A stretch of 64,000 bases of DNA from an uncultured Chelatococcus sp. (GTDB lineage Bacteria; Pseudomonadota; Alphaproteobacteria; Rhizobiales; Beijerinckiaceae): assembly GCA_937863995.1 (NCBI GenBank), contig CALMIK010000089.1:54511-118510 (forward strand). Direction: 5' to 3'. Below are positions 39,284-50,503 of this stretch, piece after piece. A program made the position numbers and the translations under genes. Position 1 is the first letter of the stretch; each line of letters begins with the position of its first letter. The notes under the pieces are model-generated. The model had not been told where the DNA came from. It worked only from the letters and a program-made list of their open reading frames with translations, and searched no databases.

Positions 39284-39603
39284 CTGGGGTGTCCTCCTGA
39301 GAAACATCAAGCCGGATTCCTGCGAATCCGCGCGAACCGGGTTATTGCCCGCTCCGCCTTTGTTATTGGGGTCCGCCGCGCGCGGTACCTTGCGCGACGG
39401 CCCTGTTGTTTCAGTCGATCATGATCCAACCTGACCGACATTCATAGGAGGTATGTTCCATGCGCACAGGTTAAGCAACATAGACTCTTGTCTGACATGG
39501 TTGCACAAGAAACCGTACCCGGGAAGCTTGGCAAACGCCCGCATCCCGGCTAAATATAGCGATTACTTAATTTTATGAAAAATGGGCCGCGACGGCCACG
39601 TAT
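39284..39603. promoter_or_regulatory. Upstream region of the DUF485-actP operon
   Basis: This 320-base gap must hold the operon promoter, on the minus strand. It contains a short inverted repeat AGAC/GTCT with a 4-base centre (39482-39493) and a small hairpin GGATTC/GAATCC (39312-39327). I could not place a clean sigma-70 or sigma-54 promoter. An AGGAGG (39446-39451) on the plus strand precedes only a four-codon frame. The left-over end carries the rlmE terminator. Confidence 0.45.
39578..39597 (-). terminator. Rho-independent terminator of rlmE
   Basis: On the minus strand, GGCCG and CGGCC pair around TCG (39597-39585), followed by CATTTTTC (U-tract 39582-39578). It begins 6 bases after the rlmE stop. 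Confidence 0.7.
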
Positions 39604-40380
39604 TCAGGCTTCGTCGTCTTGTATGTCGGACGCGCCTTGCTGGCCGCGATAGCCGGTTGCAAGTACATACAACTCCGACGAATCGCTGCGGCTCGCAGCC
39701 GGCTTCACATGGCGCACCACCGCGAAGTCCCGCTTCATGTCGGCGAGCAGCGTATTCTCGGTGCCGCCCTGCAGCACCTTGGCCAGGAACACGCCGCCCG
39801 GCGCCAATACCTGGCGAGCGAAGTCGAGCGCGGTTTCGGCAAGGCCCATGATCTTGAGATGGTCGGTCTTCTTGTGGCCGGTTGCGTTGGCGGCCATGTC
39901 GGAGAGCACGACATTCGCCGGGCCGCCGAGCAGCTCGACGAGGCGTCCGGGCGCCTCCGGCGCGAGGAAGTCGAGCTGGATGAAGTCTATTCCAGGCAGC
40001 GGCTCGATCTCCAGCAGGTCGATGCCGACCACCCTGCCCTTGCCGACCTCGACACCCACCTTGGCCGCCGCCACCTGCGACCAGCCGCCGGGGGCCGCGC
40101 CGAGATCGACCACGCGCTGGCCGGACTTCAGCAACCCGAATTTTTCGTCGATCTCCAGCAGCTTGAAGGCCGCGCGCGAGCGGTAGCCCTCGCGCCGCGC
40201 CCGCGCGACATAGGGATCGTTGAGCTGGCGTTGCAGCCAGCGGGCGGAGGCGACCGAACGCTTGGCGGCGGTCTTCACGCGCACCTTGAGCGAGCGAGCG
40301 CCCGAGCCGCTTTTGCCCGAACCGTCTTTTCCCGACGGACTTTTTCCAGACGGACCTTTTCCTTTGCCTGTGGCGCTCAA
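39604..40380 (-). CDS. rlmE: 23S rRNA (uridine(2552)-2'-O)-methyltransferase
   Basis: A 258-residue RrmJ/FtsJ-type methyltransferase that 2'-O-methylates U2552 of 23S rRNA. The SAM motif VVDLGAAPGGWSQVA is near residue 97, DVV-type strand NVVLSDMAANATGHK follows, and FLAKVLQGGTE carries the catalytic Lys. The first 35 residues are a Lys/Ser/Gly-rich tail typical of alphaproteobacteria. I choose TTG 40380: AGGAGG lies 8 bases upstream and the start overlaps the ppx stop as TTGA; GTG 40386 is too close to that site. Confidence 0.92.
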   Translation of the reverse strand: MSATGKGKGPSGKSPSGKDGSGKSGSGARSLKVRVKTAAKRSVASARWLQRQLNDPYVARARREGYRSRAAFKLLEIDEKFGLLKSGQRVVDLGAAPGGWSQVAAAKVGVEVGKGRVVGIDLLEIEPLPGIDFIQLDFLAPEAPGRLVELLGGPANVVLSDMAANATGHKKTDHLKIMGLAETALDFARQVLAPGGVFLAKVLQGGTENTLLADMKRDFAVVRHVKPAASRSDSSELYVLATGYRGQQGASDIQDDEA

Positions 40381-41609
40381 CTCCACGGCCTCCTGTTCCA
40401 AATATCGTCTTCGCGCATCAGGTTCAGCAGGATGCCCTCGCGCAATCCCCTGTCGGCGACGCGCAGGCGCGGTGCCGGAAACGCGCGGCGGATGGCCTCG
40501 AGTATCGCGCAGCCTGCCAGCACGAGATCCGCCCTGTCGACGCCGATGCACGGATTGGCCACACGTTGCGCATAAGAGCAGCCGGCGAGGAACTCAATCA
40601 CGTCGCCGACATCGGTATCGTCCATCCACAACCCGTCCACCTGCCGCCGGTCGTAGCGGGGCAGGCCGAGGTAGACGCCGGCGATGGTGGTGACGGTGCC
40701 GGAGGTGCCCAGCAAATGAAAGCCCGGCATGGCGGAGGCGCGGCGCGCGCGGCGGGCGAAGGGCTCAAGCTGCCGCTCGACCTCCTTCACCATGGCGGCG
40801 AACACGTCGCGCGTCACCTCCACGCCGCCGAAGCGCTCCGACAGCGTCACGACGCCGAGCGGCAGCGATTCCCACGCCCGCACGCGGTGATCGCTCCCCG
40901 CGCGCGACGCGACGGGCTGGCGCGGATATCCGCCGCGAAAGGTCCCCGTTCCGGGATGGCCGGAAACGTGCGCGGGAGGGCGATGCCGCAAGTCCGGCCC
41001 CAAATCCTGTCTCGAGTCCTGCTCCGAACCCTGTCCATGGCGGCGGCGCGCGACCGTCCACACGATTTCCGTCGAGCCGCCGCCGATGTCGAACACGACG
41101 ACGCTCTCGGCGCGCGGATCGGCAAGGCCCGTGCATCCGGCCACCGCGAGCAGCGCCTCGGTCTTGCGGTCCACCACCTCGAGGGTGAGGCCGGTCTCGC
41201 TTACGACGCGGTCGATGAAATCCTGACCGTTCGCGGCGGCGCGGCAGGCTTCGGTGGCGATGAGGCGGGCGCGCCCCACGCGGCGCGCGTCCATCTTGGC
41301 GCGACAGACCTTCAGCGCCTCGATGGCGCGGAATATGGCGTCGTCGCCGAGCCGGTTGAAGCTGGTCAGGCCCTCGCCGAGCCGCACGATGCGCGAGAAG
41401 GCGTCGACAACGCGAAAACTGTTGCGCGTCGGCTCGGCGACGAGCAGGCGGCAGTTATTGGTGCCGAGATCGAGGGCGGCATAGGTGGGGGTTCCGCGCC
41501 CCCGGCCGGCGCGGCGGTGATCCGCCGGGCGATGGTCGGGCAAGCGTTGATCAGATATGCGCTGGCCAGCACGGGGCCTTTGCCCGCGCGGTATTTCCGC
41601 GTCGGACAT
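40377..41609 (-). CDS. ppx: Ppx/GppA-family exopolyphosphatase with an unusual insertion
   Basis: A 410-residue phosphatase of the ASKHA fold, acting on polyphosphate or pppGpp. A basic, Arg/Pro-rich leader (residues 2-40) precedes ALDLGTNNCRLLVAEP (from residue 45). FDIGGGSTEIVW is at about 173-184, SLPLGVVTLSERFGG at about 248-262, and LLGTSGTVTTIAGVYLGL follows. Residues 187-244 form an insertion of almost 60 residues, rich in Arg, Gly, Asp, Gln and Pro, where relatives have a short link. The C-terminal part is alphaproteobacterial-type without an HD domain. It overlaps rlmE by 4 bases. Confidence 0.88.
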   Translation of the reverse strand: MSDAEIPRGQRPRAGQRISDQRLPDHRPADHRRAGRGRGTPTYAALDLGTNNCRLLVAEPTRNSFRVVDAFSRIVRLGEGLTSFNRLGDDAIFRAIEALKVCRAKMDARRVGRARLIATEACRAAANGQDFIDRVVSETGLTLEVVDRKTEALLAVAGCTGLADPRAESVVVFDIGGGSTEIVWTVARRRHGQGSEQDSRQDLGPDLRHRPPAHVSGHPGTGTFRGGYPRQPVASRAGSDHRVRAWESLPLGVVTLSERFGGVEVTRDVFAAMVKEVERQLEPFARRARRASAMPGFHLLGTSGTVTTIAGVYLGLPRYDRRQVDGLWMDDTDVGDVIEFLAGCSYAQRVANPCIGVDRADLVLAGCAILEAIRRAFPAPRLRVADRGLREGILLNLMREDDIWNRRPWS

Positions 41610-42012
41610 ATAAGTTTCCGCTATCGCGACCACGCCGCGCGTCTGACACTCATCAGCCAGCTCGGCCGTGGCCCCGGTGTAGCTGCAACCAGCTTCATCG
41701 TTGACCGTCACGGCCCAATTCCCATCAGGCGCCGGGCGCAAGGCGCCGACGCCATAGAATCTGTGGGGACGATCCCCACATTACTCGTTGCATAGAGCGT
41801 AACAGCTATGCAGTCGCGATGCAAAGTAGGAAGTTGCCGCGCGCGATCTTCCACATGAGGCGGGCCTGGGCCGCCTGCGAACGGCAGCTCAACATGAGCA
41901 ATCTTTAATCTGACAACCGTTTGAAATGCCTTGCCGGATCGGACCCCATCAGGTCATAGCATTGGGCATTCGGACGCGTCCTGACCAAGGACGGGCATCA
42001 AGGAGCAGCGGG
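41610..42012. other. 403-base gap between ppx and mdtA
   Basis: The region lies between divergent genes and should hold both promoters. It contains a perfect 8-base inverted repeat TGTGGGGA/TCCCCACA with a 3-base centre at 41762-41780, possibly an operator. A clear ribosome binding site (AGGAG, 42001-42005) for mdtA is at its right end. I see no gene in it. Confidence 0.5.
41762..41780. promoter_or_regulatory. Inverted repeat upstream of mdtABC and ppx
   Basis: TGTGGGGA and TCCCCACA pair perfectly around CGA. No U-tract follows on either strand, so an operator is more likely than a terminator. It lies about 230 bases before mdtA and 150 before ppx. No regulator gene is adjacent. Confidence 0.35.
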
Positions 42013-43347
42013 ATGCTGTCACCTGCGGGACCTCGGCACGATCGCAGCCTCGACGAAGACGACAAGCCCGCGCCGCGCCGCCGGCGGCCGTGGCTCGTGC
42101 GCCTCGTGTGGCTCGCCGTGCTGGGCGCGGCGGCAGCAGCCGTGGTCGTCTACGCGGTGCCCGACAGGACGGAGCAGACAGCCCCCCCGCGCCCGTTCGG
42201 GCCGGGAGCCAGGCCGGGTTCGGGACCCGGTCCACGCGGCCAGCTCACGGCGACGCCGGTCGAGGTCGCCGCCGTCGCACGGCGCGATATTCCGGTCACG
42301 CTTCAAGCGTTGGGCACGGTCACGCCGCTCGCCACCGTCACCGCCCGCACCCGCGTCACCGGGCAGCTCACCCGGGTCGTCTTCGCTGAAGGCCAGTATG
42401 TCCAGAAGGACGCGCTGCTGGCGGAAGTCGACCCGCGCCCCTATCAGCTCGCGCTCGAACAGGCGAAGAGCCAGCACGCCCGCGACGAGGCGGAGCTGCG
42501 CAACGCCCAGCTCGATCTCGACCGCTACCAGTCGCTGGTGCGCCAGAACGCCATCGCCCGCCAGCAGCTCGATACCCAGTCGGCCACCGTCCGTCAGCTT
42601 GAGGCGACGGTGCGCGCCAGCGCCGCCGCGGTGTCGACGGCGGAGCTCAACCTCGAATACACCCGCACCACTGCCCCCATCAGCGGCCGCGCCGGCCTGC
42701 GGCAGGTGGACGAGGGCAACTACGCCCAGTCCGGCGACGCGAACGGCCTCGTCACCATCACACAGATGAAGCCGATCTCGGTGCTGTTCAGCGTGCCGGA
42801 AGATCAACTGCCGCCGATCAACCGCCGCCTCGCCGCCGGCGAGACGCTGCCGGTGACGCTCTACGACCGTAACCGCGTGAACAAGCTGGCTGAAGGGCGT
42901 CTTGCCACCATCGACAACCAGATCGACATGAACACCGGCACCATCCGCCTGCGCGCCGTGTTCGACAACGGCGACGAAAGCCTGTTCCCGAACCAGTTCG
43001 TGAACGTGGAACTGCTGGTCGACACCATCGCCGACGCGCTCACGATCCCGGCCAGCGCCAGCCTCACCGGCGCGCCGGGCACCTATGCGTGGCTCGTCGA
43101 TCGCGAGAGCCGCACGGTCGGCATCCGCCCGGTCACGACCGGCTACGCCAACTCGGAAACGGTGCAGGTCACCGGCGGCCTCAATCCCGGCGACCTCGTG
43201 GTGACGGACGGTTCCGACCGCCTGCGCGAGGGCACGCAGGTAGCGTTGCCGGGCGAGCGCCCCGCCGCCTCCGAGGCGTCGCCGCCGCAAGCCGGCCAGC
43301 AGCGCCCGCAGCGCCGGCAGCGCCCGCCGGCCGGCGGCGCGCCGTGA
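42013..43347 (+). CDS. mdtA: RND efflux periplasmic adaptor (MdtA-like)
   Basis: A 444-residue membrane-fusion protein. A basic segment (residues 18-26) precedes one membrane anchor ([19 protein letters not shown]). After a Pro/Gly-rich linker come the lipoyl and barrel-sandwich parts ([18 protein letters not shown]), a coiled-coil hairpin (residues 155-220), the beta-barrel ([18 protein letters not shown]) and a Gln/Arg/Pro-rich tail. ATG 42013 is fixed by AGGAG 7 bases upstream. It is the first gene of mdtABC, 31 bases before mdtB. The partner outer-membrane channel (TolC) is not encoded in this window. Confidence 0.92.
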   Translation: MLSPAGPRHDRSLDEDDKPAPRRRRPWLVRLVWLAVLGAAAAAVVVYAVPDRTEQTAPPRPFGPGARPGSGPGPRGQLTATPVEVAAVARRDIPVTLQALGTVTPLATVTARTRVTGQLTRVVFAEGQYVQKDALLAEVDPRPYQLALEQAKSQHARDEAELRNAQLDLDRYQSLVRQNAIARQQLDTQSATVRQLEATVRASAAAVSTAELNLEYTRTTAPISGRAGLRQVDEGNYAQSGDANGLVTITQMKPISVLFSVPEDQLPPINRRLAAGETLPVTLYDRNRVNKLAEGRLATIDNQIDMNTGTIRLRAVFDNGDESLFPNQFVNVELLVDTIADALTIPASASLTGAPGTYAWLVDRESRTVGIRPVTTGYANSETVQVTGGLNPGDLVVTDGSDRLREGTQVALPGERPAASEASPPQAGQQRPQRRQRPPAGGAP

Positions 43348-43378
43348 CAGCGCGCGGGCCGATCCGGCGGACGCCGTC

Positions 43379-46300
43379 ATGAACATCTCGCGCCCCTTCA
43401 TCCTGCGGCCTGTGGCGACCACCCTGATGATGGTGGCGCTTCTCATCGCCGGCGTCGTCGCCTTCCGCCAGCTGCCGCTTGCCGCGCTGCCCGAGGTCGA
43501 CTACCCCACCATTCAGGTGCAGACCTTCTACCCCGGCGCATCGCCGGAGGTGATGATCTCGGCTGTCACGGCGCCGCTCGAACGCCAGCTCGGCCAGATG
43601 CCCGGGCTGCGCCAGATGACATCGACGAGCGCCGCCGGCGCGTCCGTGGTGACGCTGCAGTTCGATCTGGATCTCGGCCTCGACATCGCCGGCCAGCAGG
43701 TGCAGGCGGCGATCAACGCGGCCGGCAATCTCGTGCCGTCCGACCTGCCCGCCCCGCCCATCTTCGCCAAGGTCAATCCCGCCGACGCGCCGGTGATGAC
43801 GCTCGCCATCACCTCCGCCACCCTGCCGCTGACGCAGGTGCAGGACATGGTGGACACGCGCCTCGCCCAAAAAATCTCGCAAGTGGGCGGGGTTGGCCTG
43901 GTGACGCTCGCCGGCGGCCAGCGTCCGGCCGTGCGCGTGCGCGCCAACACGCTGGCGCTCGCCGCCTACGGACTTAACATCGACGATCTGCGCTCGACCA
44001 TCGGCAACGCCAACGTCAATTCTCCAAAGGGAAGTTTCGACGGCCCCAAAAGAGCTTACGCCGTTCAGTCAAACGATCAGATCAGGAGCGTCGACGCGTT
44101 CCGCGACATCGTCGTCGCCTACCGCGAGGGCGCGCCCGTGCGCCTTTCCGATGTCGCGGACGTCATCGAGGGCGCGGAGAACGACCGCCTGGGCGCCTGG
44201 GCGAACGGCGTGCCGGCGATCCTCGTCAACATCCGCCGCCAGCCCGGCGCCAACGTCATCGACGTGGTGGACAACATCCGCGCGCTGCTGCCCTCGCTCA
44301 CCGAGAGCCTGCCGGCGTCCGTCGACGTCGCGGTGATGTCGGATCGCACCGAGACCATCCGCGCCGCCGTCCACGACGTGCAGGTGGAGCTGATGACCGC
44401 CATCGGCCTGGTGGTGCTCGTCATCTTCCTGTTCTTGCGCAACATTCCGGCCACGATCATCCCCGGCCTGTCGGTGCCGCTGTCGCTGGTGGGCACGTTC
44501 ACGGTGATGTATTTCGCCGGTTTCAGCCTCAACAACTTGTCGTTGATGGCGCTCACCATCGCCACCGGCTTCGTCGTCGACGACGCCATCGTGATGATCG
44601 AGAACGTCGCGCGCTATCTCGAAAAGGGCGAGACGCCGCTCAACGCGGCGCTCAAGGGCGCGCGGCAGATCGGCTTCACCATCATCTCGCTCACCTTCTC
44701 GCTGATTGCCGTGCTGATCCCGCTGCTGTTCATGGCCGATGTGGTCGGGCGGCTGTTTCGCGAGTTCGCGGTGACGCTCGCCGTCACCATCGTCATTTCC
44801 GGCGTGGTGTCGCTGACGCTGGTGCCGATGCTGTGCGCGAAAATCCTGCGTGGGGTCGATCGCCACGAGGCGCGGGAACGGCGCGGCTGGTTCGACGTGC
44901 TGATCGCCGCCTACGGGCGCGTGCTCACCGTGGTGCTCGACCACAGCTGGCTGACGCTGCTCGTGGCGGCGGGCACGCTGGCGCTCACCGTGTGGCTTTA
45001 CATCGTCGTGCCCAAGGGCTTCTTCCCGGTGCAGGACACCGGGCTGGTTCAGGGCGTGTCGCAGGCCGAGCAAACCATCTCGTTCGCCGCCATGGCGGAG
45101 CGGCAGCAGCAAATAGCTGCGATAATCATTAAAAACGAGAATGTTAACAGCGTTACCTCATATATCGGTGTAGATGGCACGAACCTGACGCTCAACACCG
45201 GCCGCTTCCAGATCGAGCTCAAGCCGCGCGCCGCGCGCACCCTCTCCGCCGCGCAGGTCGCGCGCGAGATCGCGGCCGACGCGGCGACGGTGCCCGGCAT
45301 CACGCTTTTCCTGGCGCCGGTGCAGGATCTCACCATCGATTCCACCTTCAGCCGCACGCAGTACCAGTTCATGCTCGACGACGCGGACCCCGCCGTCCTG
45401 TCGGAATGGGTGCCGCGGCTGGTGGAGTCGCTCAGCGCCCTGCCGCAACTCGCGGACGTGTCGAGCAACCTGCTGGAAGGCGGCCTCGCCGCGCAGGTCA
45501 CCATCGACCGCGACACGGCGGCGCGCTACGGCATCACGTCCGCCACCGTCGACAACGCGCTCTATTCGGCCTTCGGGCAGCGGATCGTCTCGACCATCTT
45601 CACCCAGGCGAACCAGTACCGCGTTATCCTCGAAGCCGATCCGGCAATGCGGTTCACGCCCGAGTCGCTGCGTGACATCTACCTGCCGTCGGCGGGCGGC
45701 GGGCAGGTGCCGCTTTCGGTGATCGCCACCGTCACCGAGCGTCCGGCGCCGCTGCAGATCAACCACCGCAGCCAGTTTCCCACCGCCACCATCTCCTTCA
45801 ACCTCGCGCCGGGCGTGGCGCTGGGCGAGGCGGTGGATGCCGTGCGCGCCACCGCCGTCGGCCTCAACCTGCCGGCAAGCGTCTCGACGTCGTTCGAGGG
45901 CGCGGCACTCGCTTTCGAGGGCACGCTCGTCAACCAGGTGCTGCTGCTGATCGCGGCCGTGGCGGCGATGTACATCGTGCTCGGCGTTCTCTACGAGAGC
46001 TACGTCCACCCGGTGACGATCCTCTCCACGCTGCCCTCCGCCGGGCTCGGGGCGCTGCTGGCGCTTATCCTGCTCGGGCGCGAGCTCGACGTCATCGGCA
46101 TCATCGGCATCGTGCTGCTCATCGGCATCGTGAAGAAGAACGCCATCATGATGATCGACTTCGCGCTCGGCGCCGAACGCAACCGCGGGCTTGCGCCGCG
46201 CGAGGCGATTTTCGAGGCGTGCCTGCTGCGCTTCCGCCCCATCCTCATGACGACCTTCGCGGCGCTCTTCGGCGCGCTGCCGCTGATGCTGGGCGAAGGC

Positions 46301-46498
46301 GCGGGCTCGGAGCTGCGCCAGCCGCTCGGCATCACGATCGTGGGCGGGCTGATCGTCAGCCAGGTGCTGACGCTGTTCACGACGCCGGTCATCTACCTCG
46401 CTTTCGACAGGCTGGCGCGGCTCATCGGCGGCGGCCGCGGCGGCCGGCGCGGCGAGGAGGAGCCGGACGACGACACGGCTGAGGGAGCCCGCCCGTGA
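43379..46498 (+). CDS. mdtB: RND multidrug efflux transporter subunit MdtB
   Basis: A 1039-residue inner-membrane RND pump with 12 helices and two large periplasmic loops. The N-terminus [20 protein letters not shown] and the paired [16 protein letters not shown] are MdtB/MdtC-type. Helix 4 carries the proton-relay Asp pair in [16 protein letters not shown]. The C-terminal half has [15 protein letters not shown]. With MdtC it should form a heteromultimeric pump for bile salts, novobiocin-like drugs and similar compounds, by family inference. It overlaps mdtC by 4 bases (GTGA). Confidence 0.95.
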   Translation: MNISRPFILRPVATTLMMVALLIAGVVAFRQLPLAALPEVDYPTIQVQTFYPGASPEVMISAVTAPLERQLGQMPGLRQMTSTSAAGASVVTLQFDLDLGLDIAGQQVQAAINAAGNLVPSDLPAPPIFAKVNPADAPVMTLAITSATLPLTQVQDMVDTRLAQKISQVGGVGLVTLAGGQRPAVRVRANTLALAAYGLNIDDLRSTIGNANVNSPKGSFDGPKRAYAVQSNDQIRSVDAFRDIVVAYREGAPVRLSDVADVIEGAENDRLGAWANGVPAILVNIRRQPGANVIDVVDNIRALLPSLTESLPASVDVAVMSDRTETIRAAVHDVQVELMTAIGLVVLVIFLFLRNIPATIIPGLSVPLSLVGTFTVMYFAGFSLNNLSLMALTIATGFVVDDAIVMIENVARYLEKGETPLNAALKGARQIGFTIISLTFSLIAVLIPLLFMADVVGRLFREFAVTLAVTIVISGVVSLTLVPMLCAKILRGVDRHEARERRGWFDVLIAAYGRVLTVVLDHSWLTLLVAAGTLALTVWLYIVVPKGFFPVQDTGLVQGVSQAEQTISFAAMAERQQQIAAIIIKNENVNSVTSYIGVDGTNLTLNTGRFQIELKPRAARTLSAAQVAREIAADAATVPGITLFLAPVQDLTIDSTFSRTQYQFMLDDADPAVLSEWVPRLVESLSALPQLADVSSNLLEGGLAAQVTIDRDTAARYGITSATVDNALYSAFGQRIVSTIFTQANQYRVILEADPAMRFTPESLRDIYLPSAGGGQVPLSVIATVTERPAPLQINHRSQFPTATISFNLAPGVALGEAVDAVRATAVGLNLPASVSTSFEGAALAFEGTLVNQVLLLIAAVAAMYIVLGVLYESYVHPVTILSTLPSAGLGALLALILLGRELDVIGIIGIVLLIGIVKKNAIMMIDFALGAERNRGLAPREAIFEACLLRFRPILMTTFAALFGALPLMLGEGAGSELRQPLGITIVGGLIVSQVLTLFTTPVIYLAFDRLARLIGGGRGGRRGEEEPDDDTAEGARP

Positions 46499-49400
46499 AC
46501 ATCTCGGCGCCCTTCATCCGCCGCCCGGTGGCCACGACCCTGCTCACCATCGGGCTGGCGCTCGCCGGCATGCTGGCCTACTTCCGCCTGCCCGTCGCGT
46601 CGCTGCCGCAGGTCGATTTTCCCACAATCCAGGTGTCTGCCTCTATGGCGGGCGCCAGTCCCGAAATCATGGCGACCAGCGTCGCGACGCCGCTGGAGCG
46701 CCACCTCGGGCAGATCGCCGGCATTACCGAGATCACCTCGTCGAGCCAGCAGGGCTCGACCCGCATCGTGATGCAGTTCGGCCTCGACCGCGACATCGAC
46801 GGCGCGGCGCGCGACGTGTCGGCGGCTTTGTCCGCCGCCCGCGCCGACATGCCCTCCGCCATGCGCTCCAACCCCACCTATCGCAAGGCCAACCCGGCCG
46901 ACGCGCCGGTGATGCTCATCGCCCTTACCTCGAAAACGCTGGGCGTGGGCGCGCTTTACGACACCGCCTCCACGGTGCTTTCGCAAAAACTGTCGCAGGT
47001 GAAGGGCATCGGGCAGGTGGGGGTGAGCGGCAGCTCGCTGCCCGCCGTGCGGGTGGACCTCAACCCCACCGCCCTCTTCCGCTACGGCATCGGGCTGGAG
47101 GACGTGCGCGCCGCCCTCACCGCCGCCAACGCCAACAGCCCCAAGGGCGTGATCGAGCACGGCGCCCGGCGCTGGCAGATCTACACCAGCGAGCCCTCGC
47201 GGCTCGCCGAACACTACCGGCCGCTGATCATCGCCTGGCGCAACGACGCGCCCGTGCGGCTGGGCGATATCGCCTCCGTCACCGATTCCGTCGAGGACGT
47301 GCGCAACCGCGCCCTGTTCAACGGCGAGCCCGCCGTCATGCTCACGCTCTCGCGCATGCCCGGCGCCAACATCATCGAGACGGTGGACGCCGTGAAGGCG
47401 CTGCTGCCCCAGCTTCAGGCGAGCGTGCCGACCGGCGTCGAGCTGACGGTCGCCCTCGACCGCACCACGACGATCCGCGCCTCGATGGTGGACGTGCAGT
47501 TCACGCTCATCGCCTCGATCGCGCTCGTGATCCTCGTCGTCTACGTGTTCCTGCGCGACTGGCGGGCGACGCTCATACCGGCGGTCGCGGCGCCGGTGTC
47601 GCTCGTGGTCAGCTTCGGCGCGATGCATCTATTCGGCTACAGCCTCAACAACTTCTCGCTGATGGCGCTGATCATCGCCACCGGCTTCGTCGTCGACGAC
47701 GCCATCGTGGTGCTGGAGAACACCATGCGCCACGTGGAAGCCGGCATGGACCGCACCCGTGCCGCGCTCCTCGGCGCGCAGGAAGTGGGGTTCACGGTGC
47801 TGTCCATGAGCGTGTCGCTCGTCGCCGTGTTCATCCCGCTGCTACTGATGGGCGGCCTGCCGGGGCGGATGTTCCGCGAGTTCGCCGTGGTGCTGTCGGC
47901 GACGATCCTCGTCTCGCTGGTCATCTCGCTCACCACGACGCCGATGATGTGCGCCCACCTGCTGCGCCGCGACAGGACGGCGCGGGAGCCGTCGCGGCTG
48001 CGGCGCGCCATGCTCGGCTTCTACGAGCGCACATTGCGCGTCACCCTGCGCCATCCGTGGCTGGTGGTGCTCACGCTTCTCGTCACCGTGGCGCTCAACG
48101 TGCACCTATTCACGATAGTGCCCAAGGGCCTGCTGCCCCAGCAGGACACCGGCGCGCTGATTGGCGGCATCCGGGCCGACCAGAGCACTTCATTCATCAA
48201 CCTGCGCGACAAGATCGCCACGTTCGAGGGCATCATCCGCGCCGATCCCGCTGTCGCCAACGTCGTCGTGGCCACGGGCGGGCGCTCGAACTCGGCCTTC
48301 CTCAACGTCACGCTGAAGCCGCTGTCGCAGCGCGACGTGTCGGCGCAGGGCGTCATCGAGCGCCTGCGGCCGCGGTTCTCGGCGGTCGAGGGCGCATCGA
48401 CGTTCATGTTCCCGGTGCAGGATCTACGCGTGGGCGGACGCGAGAGCAGCTCGCAATATCAGTTCACGCTGCGCGGCGACGATCTCGCGGCGCTTCGCGA
48501 ATGGACGCCGAAAATCGCCGAGGCGATGAAGCGCGAGCCGATCCTGACCGACATCGATTCGGACCGCGAGGAATCCGGCCTGCAGGTCAATCTCACCGTC
48601 GACCGCGACGCCCTCGCGCGCTTCGGGCTGAGCATGAGCCAGATCAACGGCGCGCTCTACGACGCGTTCGGCCAGCGGGCGGTCTCCACCATCTACGACC
48701 GGTTGAACCAGTACAGCATCATCATGGAGCTGGCGCCGCGCTACCTGGAACACCCGGAATCGCTCGACGCCCTCTATGTCAGCGCGCGCGGCGGCGCCAT
48801 CAGCGCTACCCAGCAGAGCGGCGCGCTGACGGGCACGGTCTCCGCCGGGGGCGAGGCCGCGACCGCCGCCGAAATCGCCAACGACCCGGTGCGCAACCAG
48901 CGCCTCAACCAGATCGCCGTCACCGGCCGCACGCAGGCCTCGACCGGATCGGCGGTCAGCACCGCCGTGCGCGACATGATCCCGCTGTCGGCGGTGGCGA
49001 GCCACGCGTTCGGAACCACGCCGCTGTCGGTGCAGCATCAGGGCCTGTTCGCGGCCTCGACCATCTCGTTCAACCTTGCGGAGGGCGCCGAGCTCAGCGA
49101 CGCGGTCGCCGCCATCAACCGCATCATGGCGGAGCTCAACGTGCCGCGCTCGCTCCACGGCACGTTCGAGGGCACGGCGCGCACCTTCGGCGAGGTGGCG
49201 AATTCCATGCCGTGGCTGATTCTGGCCGCGCTCGTCACCATCTACATCGTGCTCGGCATGCTCTACGAGAGCTACATCCACCCGCTCACGATCCTCTCCA
49301 CCCTGCCGTCGGCGGGTATCGGCGCGGTGCTGGCGCTGATGCTCGCCGGCATGGCCTTCAGCCTGGTGGCGCTCATCGGCGTGTTCCTGCTCATCGGCAT

Positions 49401-49731
49401 CGTCAAGAAGAACGCCATCATGATGATCGACTTCGCCATCGAGGCCGAGCGCGATCGCGGCCTGAGCCCGGAGGAAGCCATCGTGGAAGCGTGCCTGCTG
49501 CGCCTGCGGCCGATCCTGATGACGACGTTCGCCGCCATCCTCGGCGCGGTCCCGCTCGCCATCGGCCTTGGCGAGGGGGCGGAGATGCGCCAGCCCCTGG
49601 GTATCGCCATCGTCGGCGGGCTGGCGCTCAGCCAGTTGCTGACGCTCTACACCACACCGGCCGTGTATCTGCTGTTCGACCGCCTGCAGCAGCGCCTGCG
49701 CGGCGCCGCCGGTCAGCGGGCGCCGGCGTAG
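46495..49731 (+). CDS. mdtC: RND multidrug efflux transporter subunit MdtC
   Basis: A 1078-residue RND pump, the partner of MdtB. Start is the GTG at 46495 (GTGAACATCTCG), giving the N-terminus [20 protein letters not shown]. Proton-relay residues occur in [20 protein letters not shown]. Residues about 766-826 form an Ala/Gly/Thr-rich insertion (for example [20 protein letters not shown]) in a periplasmic loop, just before [24 protein letters not shown]. coli MdtC is shorter here. The stop overlaps the convergent amidotransferase gene by 19 bases. Confidence 0.95.
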   Translation: MNISAPFIRRPVATTLLTIGLALAGMLAYFRLPVASLPQVDFPTIQVSASMAGASPEIMATSVATPLERHLGQIAGITEITSSSQQGSTRIVMQFGLDRDIDGAARDVSAALSAARADMPSAMRSNPTYRKANPADAPVMLIALTSKTLGVGALYDTASTVLSQKLSQVKGIGQVGVSGSSLPAVRVDLNPTALFRYGIGLEDVRAALTAANANSPKGVIEHGARRWQIYTSEPSRLAEHYRPLIIAWRNDAPVRLGDIASVTDSVEDVRNRALFNGEPAVMLTLSRMPGANIIETVDAVKALLPQLQASVPTGVELTVALDRTTTIRASMVDVQFTLIASIALVILVVYVFLRDWRATLIPAVAAPVSLVVSFGAMHLFGYSLNNFSLMALIIATGFVVDDAIVVLENTMRHVEAGMDRTRAALLGAQEVGFTVLSMSVSLVAVFIPLLLMGGLPGRMFREFAVVLSATILVSLVISLTTTPMMCAHLLRRDRTAREPSRLRRAMLGFYERTLRVTLRHPWLVVLTLLVTVALNVHLFTIVPKGLLPQQDTGALIGGIRADQSTSFINLRDKIATFEGIIRADPAVANVVVATGGRSNSAFLNVTLKPLSQRDVSAQGVIERLRPRFSAVEGASTFMFPVQDLRVGGRESSSQYQFTLRGDDLAALREWTPKIAEAMKREPILTDIDSDREESGLQVNLTVDRDALARFGLSMSQINGALYDAFGQRAVSTIYDRLNQYSIIMELAPRYLEHPESLDALYVSARGGAISATQQSGALTGTVSAGGEAATAAEIANDPVRNQRLNQIAVTGRTQASTGSAVSTAVRDMIPLSAVASHAFGTTPLSVQHQGLFAASTISFNLAEGAELSDAVAAINRIMAELNVPRSLHGTFEGTARTFGEVANSMPWLILAALVTIYIVLGMLYESYIHPLTILSTLPSAGIGAVLALMLAGMAFSLVALIGVFLLIGIVKKNAIMMIDFAIEAERDRGLSPEEAIVEACLLRLRPILMTTFAAILGAVPLAIGLGEGAEMRQPLGIAIVGGLALSQLLTLYTTPAVYLLFDRLQQRLRGAAGQRAPA

Positions 49732-50492
49732 GCGCGCGCCGCGTTCCCGAAGGCCGCGAACAGCGCCGAGGACAGCGGATCGGACCACACGCGCCATTCC
49801 GGATGCCACTGCACCGCCACCGCAAAGCCGCCGCGCGCGTGCGCCGCCTCGACGTGGAACGCCTCGACCAACCCGTCCGGCGCGCGCGCCTCAACGGCAA
49901 GACCGGTCGCGAGCCTGTCGACGCCCTGATGGTGCAGCGAGTTCACCTGCGCCCGCGCCTCGCCCAGCAGCCCGTGCAGGATGCCGCCCTCGGTGAGCGC
50001 GACCTCGTGGGCCGGCCCGTACTCGGTGTCGAGATCGCCCTCCGGCTCACGGTGATCGGCGTAGCCCGCGACATCATGGACATGCTGATGCAGCGTGCCG
50101 CCGAGCGCGACGTTCATCTCCTGAAATCCCCGGCAGACGCCCAGCAGCGGCAGCCCGCGTTCCACGGCGGCGCGCACGAGCGGCAGCGCCAGGCTGTCGC
50201 GGCTGTGGTCGAGCAGCTTTTCGTCGAAGCCGAGCCCGCTGCCGTATATCGCCGGATCGACGTTCGAGGGGCTGCCGGGCAGGAACACGCCGTCGACGGC
50301 GGCGAGCACGCGCTCCAGGTCGGGCGCGACCACGGCCTCGCCCGCATCCACAGCCGCAATCGTGCCGGGCAGGATGACGACCTGCGCATCCGCGCCGCGC
50401 GCCACCGCGTAGAGGTATTTCTCCTGCACCCGGTGCCAGACGTGCTTGTGGCTCGGCTTGATGTCGGCAACGACACCGATCAGCGGACGCAT
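49713..50492 (-). CDS. Class I glutamine amidotransferase-like protein (gamma-glutamyl hydrolase, PuuD type)
   Basis: A 259-residue peptidase C26 family protein. GSPSNVDPAIYG is the substrate-side loop, LLGVCRGFQEMNVALGG carries the catalytic Cys, and AVQWHPEW the catalytic His. This is the PuuD pattern, where gamma-glutamyl-GABA is hydrolysed in putrescine breakdown; other gamma-glutamyl amides are possible. ATG 50492 is chosen because GGGAG is 7 bases upstream of it; ATG 50498 is too close. No other putrescine gene is adjacent, so the substrate is open. It is followed upstream by exoD on the same strand, 11 bases away. Confidence 0.87.
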   Translation of the reverse strand: MRPLIGVVADIKPSHKHVWHRVQEKYLYAVARGADAQVVILPGTIAAVDAGEAVVAPDLERVLAAVDGVFLPGSPSNVDPAIYGSGLGFDEKLLDHSRDSLALPLVRAAVERGLPLLGVCRGFQEMNVALGGTLHQHVHDVAGYADHREPEGDLDTEYGPAHEVALTEGGILHGLLGEARAQVNSLHHQGVDRLATGLAVEARAPDGLVEAFHVEAAHARGGFAVAVQWHPEWRVWSDPLSSALFAAFGNAARAYAGAR

Positions 50493-50503
50493 GACCATCT
50501 CCC

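Noticed and set aside
39446..39497. A perfect AGGAGG on the plus strand followed by a very short frame (ATG at 39460, four codons) or a 41-codon frame (ATG at 39453).
   Set aside because: The longer frame starts only 1 base after the ribosome binding site, and the shorter is too small to judge. There is no downstream plus-strand gene that a leader could control.
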